Assembly: GCA_018895765.1 (NCBI GenBank)
Contig: JAHINX010000053.1
Coordinates: 1 to 25,296 of the forward strand
Source: Patescibacteria group bacterium
GTDB taxonomy: Bacteria; Patescibacteriota; Patescibacteriia; GCA-002772895
Length of the DNA: 25,296 nt
Reading direction: 5' to 3'
The stretch's first letter is position 1, and the number at the start of each line of letters is the position of its first letter. Position numbers and translations under genes: made by a program. Positions 13,414-22,902 of the stretch are shown here, one piece after another. The notes below the pieces were generated by a model. The model saw only the letters and a program-made list of their open reading frames with translations, did not search any database and was not told where the DNA came from.

Positions 13414-13448
13414 GCAGAAAATAATTTTTTAAAAAAACTATTTTCTGC
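13414..13448. repeat. 35-bp near-perfect palindrome after the giant gene
   Basis: GCAGAAAATA (13414-13423) pairs with TATTTTCTGC (13439-13448), and the inside is a run of T followed by a run of A that can extend the stem. It lies between the giant gene and the 236-aa gene. It may slow or end transcription of the long giant-gene message, but it lacks a following T-tract. Confidence 0.5.
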
Positions 13449-13464
13449 GCACAATTTCGTAAAT

Positions 13465-13548
13465 TTAATTTATTATAAAAAAATTATTTTTTCCTCTATC
13501 ATTACATACCTCTAAGCCTTCTTTTATTCCATTACCGCAAATAGGTTA
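13465..13548 (-). pseudogene. Relic of an extra cysteine-rich module after the giant gene's stop
   Basis: Directly after the two consecutive TAA stops of the giant gene, the same frame encodes PICGNGIKEGLEVCNDRG and then an AT-rich tail to another TAA. This is the first half of a module like CGNGIKEGTEICDDGDG in the giant protein. At the DNA level 25 bp (13517-13541) are identical to 13919-13943 inside that module. It is best read as the decayed end of a formerly longer protein, or a partial module duplication. Confidence 0.75.
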
Positions 13549-16500
13549 TTAGATAGGAGTTCCAAGATAGCTACATGCATTAGTATCTACTGTACAATTA
13601 GACGAGCATGTTAAGCCGTCCCCAATCAATCCGAAACTCCCACAATCTAATCCTCCAAAATCACCTCCATCACATTCTTCATTTCCATTCTGTATTCCGT
13701 CTCCGCAAAAATCTCCAGTTGCTGTAACGATATTACAGGTATATCCACAATAGTTGCAGGTTAACCCATAACCTGGCTTGCAAACGATACCATTCGTTAT
13801 CCCATTATCACAAAATTCGTATCCGCTCCTTATATATCCATCTCCGCAAATTGCCAGTTTGCAATCATTCGTACAAGTATTTGTGTTTAAACCATCTCCA
13901 TCATCACAAATTTCAGTTCCTTCTTTTATTCCATTACCGCAAACTCCCGCCGGCAGACAAGCGCTCCAGGAATTCCATGTGCATAATTTTTCATCGCAAG
14001 TTCTAATCTTTTGCGTTGGATAGCCATCCTGATTAATCGTACAACCCATTGTACTTGTTTCTACATTTCCATCACATTTTTCTTGTCCTATATCCACAAT
14101 ACCGTCTCCACACATAGGCCCAGGTAATTTACAATCCCAAGAGCATCCAGAATTATAACTGCCATTTTTCTTTGCGCCCAAATCACATTGCTCACTTCCA
14201 TTCTTTGTTCCGTCCCCGCAATATCCCGCAAGTTCACTACAAGAAGTATTACAATATCCGTATGCCCCGTTCTTCTGTCCGTCATCGCAATACTCTGGCG
14301 ACTGTACTACCCCATCTCCGCATTGACCGGTCTGGCATATTGCGCTATGGTTCCAGAAACATCCATCCGGTGAACCTGCCGGATTGCAGGTTAATTTTCT
14401 AAAACCCGTTTTTCCGCCAGCTGTGCATGGTTCATAATTTTCTTGGCCCTTTTCACACTCTTCATTTTGTCCTACAATACCATCGCCACAAGTTAATGAT
14501 GTACCAATAGTTTCATAAATACAGGATCCGCTTACCTTAAAATTGTCCGTCGCTTGATTTGGATCTATTGTCGGTTCTATTGGATCTAAAACTCCGGAAG
14601 GAGCCCACCAAGCGTTACCGTTCATAAATTCAAAATCGCTTGCAATCTGATAATTGTCTTGCGATATATTTTTATATTGATAAACATGCGAACCAAAAGT
14701 GCATTGATATTCTCCTATCTCTCCATTCCAACAAAGAGTTGTTTCAGGTAAACAAGATTCTCCTGTACTACAATCCTCATCCATATGACACGTTTTATTA
14801 CTCACGCTACAAAGCCTGCTTATTTCGCAATTTTTATGTTTATTCAAAGGGTCCGAAGGCAAAGCCTTACCCAAATCGTTTCCAAGCGCCGCCTGCCATG
14901 AAGGCCAGGTACTTACAGAAAATCCCCGCAAGAAACTTCCGGATAAAAGCTGAGGATAAATATTATTTTGTTGTTTATAATTTTCTAATAAATCCGCTAT
15001 GTCATTAAAATTCTCTATCCTCAAAACGTCTCTTGTTAATTTATCTTTTTCTGCGAAGCAAAAATCACTATTTCCACAATCAAGATTACTAACGCAAGAC
15101 GTACCGCTTAATTCGCATATTCTTGAGTTTGCTTCAAGTAAGTTTGTATTAAAAACCCAGTTATTTATAAATTGTTTATAAATATTTTGCATTGCCAGAC
15201 TTGCATTTTGATTATATGAAATAACAAAAATATTTGTAAAATTACTTGCTGTATGATTGGCGGCGTTTATATAAGTTGAACGGCCGTCAATTATCCCATT
15301 ATAACCATCTACTTTTGTTGAGGCCGGATTGCCAGCAAAATTTTTACTTTGATACCACTTTAAAGCAGAATAATGCAAAGAATTCGGATAAACCCTAACT
15401 CCTATTGCATCGCCTGTATCCGGATTGGTAAATAAGTATTCTCTTAAAATTTCCGGATCAACAGGCGTAATGCTGACTGTATTTAAATAAGGTAATAAAG
15501 TTTTGTCGTCCCGGCAATAATATGTACTGAAATTAAAATTCGGGTCGCTAAATGGTGAAAGGCGACCACTCGGAAACTCAACGCCCCATGGATTTTCACA
15601 TAAAAACACAATCACTCTTGCGCTACCAATAACGCTCGTATTGCCTCCCAGACCCAAATCGTCTGTAATGTCCGCTTTAGCCGTTAAAACCTCTTCACCA
15701 TTTTCCTGCTTTGAGGAAACATTCGCAATATCCGGCGAAGTTAAATTTTGCGTTACCGTTATGTATTTCTTTGGTGCATTGGACCATTCCCAAGTCCAAG
15801 AATAGGAACCAGGCACGCTTGAAATTTGCTGTTCTCCTCCTACAAGCGATATCCCCTTGGCTACCGCCTGTTTTACTTGAACTTGTTTATCAAAAATTAA
15901 TGGATTTGGAGAGACATCAACCACATCCATTGTGCAAACATATGATGCAGTAGTAAACTGCCATCCGCCATCTATGGACCTTACCCCTGTTTTTGATTTA
16001 AAATTCTTAACCAAAACCCTATATGTAAGGTTGGGTTTTAAAATACTTGAAATATTAAATATAAATTCTGTTGTTTTTAAATTCGTATCATCAAGCGAAC
16101 TTCTGACGGCTTGTATCGCGCCTTCGCACCAGCCAGCATTAAGCGTACTGCCTTCCGGACAGGAATCTGTATCTTTTAGCTGATCAATACTAATTTCTCC
16201 GCTTGCGGTGTCCATTAATTTATCAAAAGTAAAGGTAATTAACGTATTTCTGCAAACACCTGTCTGATTGATCGACGGCACGTAATTTATAAGCCTTGGT
16301 TTTTCATAACAACAATTATCAACGCCGACTCCGTAGCCGAGAGGACATTGGCTGTCGTTGGTATAAATACAAAGCACTTCCGTATCTGCGCTTCCTGTTA
16401 CATTGTTTACTTTTGCGCTAATTGGCGTCTTGCCTTTTCCTACAGCCTCTACATATTGGCGCGGATCAATATTGTTATCAGTCGGCTGGAATTCGCATTC

Positions 16501-19500
16501 TTCACCTAGCCCTAAATTATTGTCTCCGCAAATAGATGGGAAGCTATATGAAAAATCGGAGCCTTCTTTTAAGCAGCTCGCCGAACACCCGTCTCCAAAT
16601 ATTAAGTTACTATCATCACAATCTTCGCCTTTATTAATTATTCCGTTTCCGCAGGTTGGAGCAAATGTTCCCTCATTAAGACAAATGAATGAGCATCCGT
16701 CGCCATTTACTACATTTCCATCATCACAATCCTCGCCCGCTTCTTTTTTGCCGTTTCCGCAAGAAGCAATACCGGCTTCAGTCCCTTCATTTAAACACTG
16801 GTTGGAGCATCCGTCGCCCGAGACACTGTCTCCATAATCACAATCCTCGCCCGTTCCAGTGTCAGCATTGCCACAAATTGATTTTCCTGCTGTAGAGCCC
16901 TCGTTTAAGCAGGTAGATGAGCATCCATCACCAGAAACTACATTCCCATCATCACAATCCTCGCCTGTATTTTTTATACTATTCCCGCAATTTAAACTTG
17001 AGCCCTCGTTTTGGCAGGAGCTAGAGCATCCATCGCCATCAAGTGCGCCTCCATCATCACAATCTTCTCCAATTTCTTTTATACTATTCCCGCAAACAGA
17101 CACATTGGGTTTTGAGCCAAGATTTAAACATTTATCACTGCAAGTATTACTACCGGAAGGTAATGTATTGTATGCGCCATTATTTAATAAGGAAACTATA
17201 GTAATATTTCCACTGGTCCAGCCCCAATTAAAACTATATGGATTTAAGCGCTGACCCTGCGGGTTGCAAGAATCGGGCGCGCCAATTGCCTCTGCGTTAA
17301 ATTCTGCCTTTTCAGGAATATAAGTAAATACTCTTTTTGCTGGACTTAGATTTATTTTATTTATGACACATGGCGTAAAATCAGGCCTGGTTTTAAATTT
17401 CCATGAAACATAGATGCCTTCATTAGCGCCAATAAGACTTACTCCGCTCGTGCTTTTAATAATTTGAGTATTAAGCCGTACTAAATAATATCTAGATATT
17501 TCTAAATTTGAAAATGGGGTAAGTTCTACCTTTTTTTGCAAAGAGTCATACGCGATATTACCTGAAACGTTAGGCAAATCAAAACTTGTACAATTTTCGG
17601 TTTTACATTTTAAAATTGTTATACTTGTATTATTTAATGTAGCGGCATTCATTGAGGTATTAAATATCGCGCCGATTGTTGAATTTACGCAGGCAGTTGT
17701 GCATTCCGGCCAGGACATTACAACTTGCGGATCTGTAAAATCTACTGTCAAGGTTCCTTTACCGCTTGCATTTTCACTAACAATTTTTGAAATTATTTCT
17801 GCCGGGTCGTTCTCCGGTGTTTCAGAGAGCGCGCCAACTATCGCCGCCTGGGGCATTGGCGTTCCATCAAGTTTTTTACCTTGCGACAGTATAGTGGCGT
17901 TCGCCGGTTTTGAAGAGTTCCATGAATAAGTGTAGCTTGAGCCATCAATAGTAAGACAAACGTCTGATTTTGCTCTTGGTGTTGCCAGATAACCCAAATC
18001 TTCAATCTCCGCTGAAGTATAACTGCCAGGAGAAATAATTAAACTACCAATCTTGCATGGATCGGTGCTATTTTTTGTTTTAAATCTAAAGCAATATGAC
18101 CGGCCGGAACCGCACTCTATCTTTTCTTCCATAAATCCCCCGCCGATTCCCGCTCCGCGTATGCCTGTTGTAAGTTCAACTAAATATTGCGAATTTGCTT
18201 CCAATCCGTTTTGTGGAAAAAGCTGTACGCCATCTTCATTATTATTAACGCTGTAAATACCTGAATAATTTAAATTAAGCGCGGTTTTTGAAACCTGTTC
18301 GCAAGGATCGTCCGACTGGCTCACACATTTATATAAAGAAATAGTATCCTGTGGCAGTCCGCTATAAACAACAGTTGTCTCTTCAAGTAAGCTGTCAAAA
18401 CGCACATTCACAGTTGCATTAACGCAAACCGAGTTTCCTCCGGGCCTAGCATCCCAAGGCGAAGGGCTCGGGGTTTTTGCGGTAACATCTGCGCTACATT
18501 CCTCTATCACTCTCGGCGCTTTTGGTATAAATCCGGTTGAAATTCTCCAGGCATACGCGCCTTCTTTCGGGCCTGTCTCGCAAACAGCTGTTTTAGAAAT
18601 ACACGATGAATTACAACATTGTTGATCTATATTACAAAGAGTAGGATTTTGCGAACAATCTCCTACTGTAAAATTGACACTATTACTATTAACTGAATTG
18701 ACTGTTAGATTTACCGGCCCGGAAACCGCTCCTTGTGGCACACTCGTTCTTACAAGCTCACTTCCCCATAAATCCGCGCTCGCGCTTACATTATTATAGA
18801 AGGTCACATTGCCACTTGCGCCAAACCTTTCTCCCAATATTTCTACTGTCGCGTCAATAGGACCATTGTCCGGATTAAGCCCGCAAATGCCGGGACGCGG
18901 AGTATCACTTGTTACATCAAAAGACACTCCATTACTTACCTCGTTGTCAGCCCGTCTCACCTGAATCGAAACATTGGTATTTTTTGTAGAACTGCCATCG
19001 CTAAAAGTTGCCGGAACTTTTACTGTTATATAAGCATCATGCCAATAATCCACTTTTCCGCAAACTGCCGGAAAATTAACATCCCCTACGGCCTTCGTTC
19101 CATCGCTTCTTAAAAATTCTATTATTCCAACATTGTCGCCAAAATTAGTTCCAAAAATCGTAATATATTCTTGTTGCGGGCCTTTATCAGGATCGATATA
19201 TCCTATATTCGGTTTAGTGCCTGCTGTTTTATCTAAAATTTTGAATATCACCGCATTACTGTCTATCCCGCCCTTGTTTACAACCACAGAATTATCTCCT
19301 GCCGAAAGAACCGGAACCAAAGCGCCAACCAAAGTATTGCCCCAAGTTTGAGGCAAAGCGAATGAACTGCCAAATTTTATATAACTCGATCCTTGGCTTC
19401 CGCCAAAATTTACACCTTCTATATTAAAACTTGTTCCGCTTTTTCCCATATTTGGATTAAGCTGACAAATTCCCGGCCTTCCTATATTATTTACCAAAAA

Positions 19501-21006
19501 ATCGGAAATAACCGGACCTCGAGCATCGTTTGTCAAATCCGATCCGATTAAATTTTCTATTTTTATAGGACCAGAAACTGCGCCCTGCGGAAGAACCGCA
19601 ATAACCATAGAACTAGACCATGCGCCGGAACACGGCGCAAGCTGGGCAACCCTATCATCTCCTACGCCCGGAGCGCCTAAAAAGGTCACGGTTCCAGCTG
19701 TCGCGCCAAAATATTTTCCCCAAATAGAAACATACGTTCCCGGCGCACCATCAATCGGACTAACATTTAAAATAATTGGCGTATCAACACAAATTCCATT
19801 AATACAAGAATTGGACGCACAATCAGAATCTTGTGTACAGGCACCTCCACTAGCCACCGGACAGTCAACTCCTCCGGTATCAATCCCCGTTTCATCTGCA
19901 TCCTGAATACCATTAAAACAATGCTCTGCGCGTACAAGAACGCTTAAATTATCAGAAAAAGCATTATTGCTATCTATATCATATGCTTTTGCTGACAAAT
20001 TATGAGTTCCTCTGGAAACACCTGTTGTATCCCAAAAAACACTTCCATTAAATTCTAACGGGCTAGAAGCCACAGGATAATCATTATCAAAATAGGCCCC
20101 GTCCCTAAAAAATTCTATATGGGAAACGCCGGCATCGTCCGTAGCTCTTGCCCAAACATCAATAAGCGCATTTTCCGAAACTGATTGTCCTGGATCTGGA
20201 TAAGTGATAGAAACTTGCGGTGGCAAAGCGTCAATCAAAGCTCCGGTGGTAAACTCTGCACTACAACTCGGAGCAAAACCTCCACAAACAAGATTTTTTC
20301 CACCAGTATCCTTTAATCCTGTTTTTATATTTATCGTATAAGCCGTATTTTCTTCAAAACATTTTAATGAAGCATTTGGAGCCGGACAAGCCGCGCTTGG
20401 CACAAACTCTACCTTATCGCCCGTTGTATTAAAATCACCGGCCACAATACTATTGTCGCTTTTCTTTAAAATAAGAATATTACCATTTACTGTCGCGCTA
20501 TCTACATTATGGTTAAAAGAAGTTCTTACAACCACATTCCTAATTGGCAAAACACCCTGCGGAGAAATTCCTTTTACTACAAAATCTCCACCAATCAAAC
20601 CGCCTCCTCCTCCCGGTCCTCCAGGACCGCTAATATTTGAACCAGTTGCATTTTCTAATGCGCCAATTATAAATTGAGCAATAGCGAGGGACGACAAAAT
20701 TATCGCCAAGCCAATAGTTGCATTTATCAAAATCTTTTTAGCGGTTGCAATCTTGTCAGCGCTCCCAGCCGATGTCATCCACAAAAACCCAGCGTATAAA
20801 ATCAAAACGACAGCAATAGTACCCAAAAGACCCAATCCTATACGTACAATTTCTGCGATTGTCTGACCAAGCGGTTTTGTCCCAAGCTGTGTTTGCGCGC
20901 CAAATTCAGCAAGACCTAAATCGCCTTGTGCTAATACAAAACTCCCCAGAGCAAAAACTCCGGTTAAAATTAAAGCTAATATTAAAATATTTCTCACCCG
21001 TTTCAT
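13549..21006 (-). CDS. Giant surface protein: T4SS-pilin-like module, Ig-like and TIG domains, cysteine-rich repeats
   Basis: The 2485-aa protein is probably membrane-anchored and extracellular. A signal peptide (1-26, ending VLA-Q) precedes a two-helix module (about 56-78 and 93-116, linked by a basic loop SADKIATAKK) like VirB2/TrbC-type T4SS pilins. A Gly-rich linker (127-140) follows. Then come an SbsA-like Ig domain (143-256), another Ig-like domain (262-360), a Cys cluster (363-408) and four IPT/TIG domains (about 411-800). Further SbsA-like domains lie between about 810 and 1290. DUF4215-type Cys repeats cover about 1302-1505, with another Ig-like domain near 1570-1690. A pseudopilin-like segment is at about 1992-2129, and a second Cys array fills 2172-2485. 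Many cysteines imply oxidative folding outside the cell. Adhesion is the likely role. Two TAA stops end it, with a module relic beyond. No Shine-Dalgarno is seen. Confidence 0.88.
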   Translation of the reverse strand: MKRVRNILILALILTGVFALGSFVLAQGDLGLAEFGAQTQLGTKPLGQTIAEIVRIGLGLLGTIAVVLILYAGFLWMTSAGSADKIATAKKILINATIGLAIILSSLAIAQFIIGALENATGSNISGPGGPGGGGGLIGGDFVVKGISPQGVLPIRNVVVRTSFNHNVDSATVNGNILILKKSDNSIVAGDFNTTGDKVEFVPSAACPAPNASLKCFEENTAYTINIKTGLKDTGGKNLVCGGFAPSCSAEFTTGALIDALPPQVSITYPDPGQSVSENALIDVWARATDDAGVSHIEFFRDGAYFDNDYPVASSPLEFNGSVFWDTTGVSRGTHNLSAKAYDIDSNNAFSDNLSVLVRAEHCFNGIQDADETGIDTGGVDCPVASGGACTQDSDCASNSCINGICVDTPIILNVSPIDGAPGTYVSIWGKYFGATAGTVTFLGAPGVGDDRVAQLAPCSGAWSSSMVIAVLPQGAVSGPIKIENLIGSDLTNDARGPVISDFLVNNIGRPGICQLNPNMGKSGTSFNIEGVNFGGSQGSSYIKFGSSFALPQTWGNTLVGALVPVLSAGDNSVVVNKGGIDSNAVIFKILDKTAGTKPNIGYIDPDKGPQQEYITIFGTNFGDNVGIIEFLRSDGTKAVGDVNFPAVCGKVDYWHDAYITVKVPATFSDGSSTKNTNVSIQVRRADNEVSNGVSFDVTSDTPRPGICGLNPDNGPIDATVEILGERFGASGNVTFYNNVSASADLWGSELVRTSVPQGAVSGPVNLTVNSVNSNSVNFTVGDCSQNPTLCNIDQQCCNSSCISKTAVCETGPKEGAYAWRISTGFIPKAPRVIEECSADVTAKTPSPSPWDARPGGNSVCVNATVNVRFDSLLEETTVVYSGLPQDTISLYKCVSQSDDPCEQVSKTALNLNYSGIYSVNNNEDGVQLFPQNGLEANSQYLVELTTGIRGAGIGGGFMEEKIECGSGRSYCFRFKTKNSTDPCKIGSLIISPGSYTSAEIEDLGYLATPRAKSDVCLTIDGSSYTYSWNSSKPANATILSQGKKLDGTPMPQAAIVGALSETPENDPAEIISKIVSENASGKGTLTVDFTDPQVVMSWPECTTACVNSTIGAIFNTSMNAATLNNTSITILKCKTENCTSFDLPNVSGNIAYDSLQKKVELTPFSNLEISRYYLVRLNTQIIKSTSGVSLIGANEGIYVSWKFKTRPDFTPCVINKINLSPAKRVFTYIPEKAEFNAEAIGAPDSCNPQGQRLNPYSFNWGWTSGNITIVSLLNNGAYNTLPSGSNTCSDKCLNLGSKPNVSVCGNSIKEIGEDCDDGGALDGDGCSSSCQNEGSSLNCGNSIKNTGEDCDDGNVVSGDGCSSTCLNEGSTAGKSICGNADTGTGEDCDYGDSVSGDGCSNQCLNEGTEAGIASCGNGKKEAGEDCDDGNVVNGDGCSFICLNEGTFAPTCGNGIINKGEDCDDSNLIFGDGCSASCLKEGSDFSYSFPSICGDNNLGLGEECEFQPTDNNIDPRQYVEAVGKGKTPISAKVNNVTGSADTEVLCIYTNDSQCPLGYGVGVDNCCYEKPRLINYVPSINQTGVCRNTLITFTFDKLMDTASGEISIDQLKDTDSCPEGSTLNAGWCEGAIQAVRSSLDDTNLKTTEFIFNISSILKPNLTYRVLVKNFKSKTGVRSIDGGWQFTTASYVCTMDVVDVSPNPLIFDKQVQVKQAVAKGISLVGGEQQISSVPGSYSWTWEWSNAPKKYITVTQNLTSPDIANVSSKQENGEEVLTAKADITDDLGLGGNTSVIGSARVIVFLCENPWGVEFPSGRLSPFSDPNFNFSTYYCRDDKTLLPYLNTVSITPVDPEILREYLFTNPDTGDAIGVRVYPNSLHYSALKWYQSKNFAGNPASTKVDGYNGIIDGRSTYINAANHTASNFTNIFVISYNQNASLAMQNIYKQFINNWVFNTNLLEANSRICELSGTSCVSNLDCGNSDFCFAEKDKLTRDVLRIENFNDIADLLENYKQQNNIYPQLLSGSFLRGFSVSTWPSWQAALGNDLGKALPSDPLNKHKNCEISRLCSVSNKTCHMDEDCSTGESCLPETTLCWNGEIGEYQCTFGSHVYQYKNISQDNYQIASDFEFMNGNAWWAPSGVLDPIEPTIDPNQATDNFKVSGSCIYETIGTSLTCGDGIVGQNEECEKGQENYEPCTAGGKTGFRKLTCNPAGSPDGCFWNHSAICQTGQCGDGVVQSPEYCDDGQKNGAYGYCNTSCSELAGYCGDGTKNGSEQCDLGAKKNGSYNSGCSWDCKLPGPMCGDGIVDIGQEKCDGNVETSTMGCTINQDGYPTQKIRTCDEKLCTWNSWSACLPAGVCGNGIKEGTEICDDGDGLNTNTCTNDCKLAICGDGYIRSGYEFCDNGITNGIVCKPGYGLTCNYCGYTCNIVTATGDFCGDGIQNGNEECDGGDFGGLDCGSFGLIGDGLTCSSNCTVDTNACSYLGTPI
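13552..14490 (-). repeat. C-terminal array of seven CGDG/CGNG cysteine-rich modules (coding)
   Basis: Within the giant gene, seven modules start with CGDG or CGNG followed by an E-x-C-D element: CGDGIVGQNEEC, CGDGVVQSPEYC, CGDGTKNGSEQC, CGDGIVDIGQEKC, CGNGIKEGTEIC, CGDGYIRSGYEFC and CGDGIQNGNEEC. Spacings vary, and one has a long insert (CTINQDGYPTQKIRTC). The last one, with GGLDC...GDGLTCSSNCTVDTNAC, closely resembles the single module in the subtilisin-like protease. Confidence 0.8.
16488..17094 (-). repeat. Central array of six DUF4215-type repeats (coding)
   Basis: Six tandem units of roughly 35-40 codons follow the pattern CGN-x5-GEDCDDGN-x3-GDGCSS-x-CLNEG. The units are alike at DNA level too, with recurring CATCATCACAATCCTCGCC-like blocks on the plus strand. 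The last unit (CGDNNLGLGEECEF) is degenerate. Near-identical units invite recombination that changes copy number. Confidence 0.85.
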
Positions 21007-21041
21007 TTATTTTAAATTAAAACTTAAAATCTAAAATTTGA

Positions 21042-22874
21042 TTATGGAATATATGAACATTTAACTGCACTTAATGCCCCATTACAACAATATGGTGCAG
21101 TTGCGGTCGGTGTACAGCTTGGTCCAACCGATGGGTTAAAACAATTCTGCCTCAAATCCTGTATTTTTGACAAAACAATCGGAAAATAATTGTATTGCAC
21201 TGCTGGTGGAGTATCTGACGGAGCAAACGAACCATGTTTTATAGTTGCTTTTGTTTTTACAGGATCATCTCCCGGCAAAACCGGCTGCCCTAATGCATCC
21301 AAGGCCTCCGCTCTTATGCTATACCAAAGCTCATAAGGCGCTGGAACATCATGATTAATCCCTAAATTTTCACTATTTAGAGTAAAAACGCTCATCACTT
21401 TATCAAAAGTTGCCTCGATTGGTACATCTAAACCAACGTTTTGAGCGGAAAGTCCTGGATCAATCTTACTTACTTTCGGCGGAACCAAATCAATTTGATC
21501 GGAAGTATTAAACTGCCAGGCGATATCGTCTCCTTGGCTTGCTACTATTCCGCCAATCCAGTTATATGGCGGATTTCCGCTTTGAGCGGTTGGGCCAGAT
21601 GCAATGCCGTCACCATTTCCGTCAAAAGAGTTTCCGGCCAAATCAACAATACCATTATAGGGAAAACCTGCCGACTGCGGAGGTTCGCTTGAAACTGTCG
21701 CAGCAGAAACCTTTCCACTTATAAGCTTATTCCCAGGCAAACAATAAATATTGCCTCCGCAAGAATTCATTCCGCATAAATCGTCAGTTACAAACTCTAC
21801 GGTTCTATACCCATTTGCTATTTTATAACTTCCGTCCAAAATACTGCTATCTGCCAAAAGAGTGATATTCTGAAATCCGCTTCCAGCGCTAAAATCTCCG
21901 CTTGCCGAAGTAGGATCCAAGGGCTCGGAAAAATTTAATTGAACAATCGTATTTCTTGGATTAATACCCTTTGAAGGTATAATGCTTATTAATTTTGGCG
22001 GTGTTGTATCTATTTTTGGCTCAATCTGAAATTCCCATTGATACCCTCCGCTAAATACGCCTGAAAAAGCATCCGAGCCATCAGCTTTTTTAAGGTCAGG
22101 CGATATAAAAGCAGTGTAAGAAACATTCTCTGTCGAATTCCCTAAAAATTCTAAAGGCGCAAAAACAAAACTTTTTTTATCGGGTGTAAATTTTACTACC
22201 AAATCCGCCAAATCATTATCACTAATATTTTTGAAACTATTATTATTTGCCTTTAATACGCTTGTCATTACTAATTTAAATGTATCTTTATTTGCCAAAT
22301 CCCCATTATCTCCAAAAATACCGCTACTATCAGTATCTACTATTAAAGAAGTTTCACTAATTGCCTCCTTAAAAGTAATCGCTATTTTTGTGTTACGGGG
22401 AGCTATGGCTCCTCGTTCCGGCACATGACCCTCTATAATGCCCGCTCCCAAAGAACCGGATAATGGCTGGCTGTATGCGCTGGGTCCTGTAGTGCCACCT
22501 CCGCCAGAAGTTGCGCTAATCAGACTACTGACTATAAATTGTGATATTGCAAGAGAACTTAAAATAATCAAAAGCCCAATAACCGCATTAATTAATGTTT
22601 GTTTGGCTTTGGAAATTTTTTGCGAGTCCCCGGCTGAGCTCATATAAAGCCATCCACCATAAATAATCAGGACAACAGCAATGGTGCCAAGAAGACCTAA
22701 AAATATCTGCACGATCCGGCCAATTATAACCCTGATATCCGTTTGCCCCAAGAGAACTCCCTGATCTGCTAAGGCATTAATCCCCAAATCCTGTTGCGCC
22801 AATGCAAAACTGCCGATAGCTAAAACACCGGTTAAAATTAATACTGTTATTATTAAATATCTTACTCGCTTCAT
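21042..22874 (-). CDS. Surface protein with T4SS-pilin-like N-terminal module and Ig-like domains
   Basis: This 610-aa protein is a shorter paralogue of the giant neighbour. Residues 1-26 form a signal peptide nearly the same as in the giant (MKRVRYLIITVLILTGVLA). Two membrane helices follow (about 54-79 and 94-117) around a basic loop DSQKISKAK, with GTIAVVLI and LINAVIGLLIILSSLAI shared almost residue for residue, then a Gly-rich linker. The outer part has three SbsA/Big_5-like domains starting PERGAIAPRNTKIAITF (about 148), TPPKLISIIPSKGINPRNT (about 293) and VPPKVSKIDP (about 463). The C-terminus carries a small Cys cluster (PYCCNGALSAVKC) and stops abruptly, where the giant continues after a similar NCCYEKP. 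The protein may therefore be a shortened form. Only 35 bp separate it from the giant gene, so co-transcription is likely. No Shine-Dalgarno is seen. Confidence 0.87.
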   Translation of the reverse strand: MKRVRYLIITVLILTGVLAIGSFALAQQDLGINALADQGVLLGQTDIRVIIGRIVQIFLGLLGTIAVVLIIYGGWLYMSSAGDSQKISKAKQTLINAVIGLLIILSSLAISQFIVSSLISATSGGGGTTGPSAYSQPLSGSLGAGIIEGHVPERGAIAPRNTKIAITFKEAISETSLIVDTDSSGIFGDNGDLANKDTFKLVMTSVLKANNNSFKNISDNDLADLVVKFTPDKKSFVFAPLEFLGNSTENVSYTAFISPDLKKADGSDAFSGVFSGGYQWEFQIEPKIDTTPPKLISIIPSKGINPRNTIVQLNFSEPLDPTSASGDFSAGSGFQNITLLADSSILDGSYKIANGYRTVEFVTDDLCGMNSCGGNIYCLPGNKLISGKVSAATVSSEPPQSAGFPYNGIVDLAGNSFDGNGDGIASGPTAQSGNPPYNWIGGIVASQGDDIAWQFNTSDQIDLVPPKVSKIDPGLSAQNVGLDVPIEATFDKVMSVFTLNSENLGINHDVPAPYELWYSIRAEALDALGQPVLPGDDPVKTKATIKHGSFAPSDTPPAVQYNYFPIVLSKIQDLRQNCFNPSVGPSCTPTATAPYCCNGALSAVKCSYIP

Positions 22875-22902
22875 ATTAAAAAATTAATATTTGTATTTAT
22901 GT

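Noticed and set aside
16488..17094. CRISPR array suggested by regular repeats
   Set aside because: The repeats are protein-coding, keep the frame and encode a known cysteine motif; units adjoin without unique spacers.
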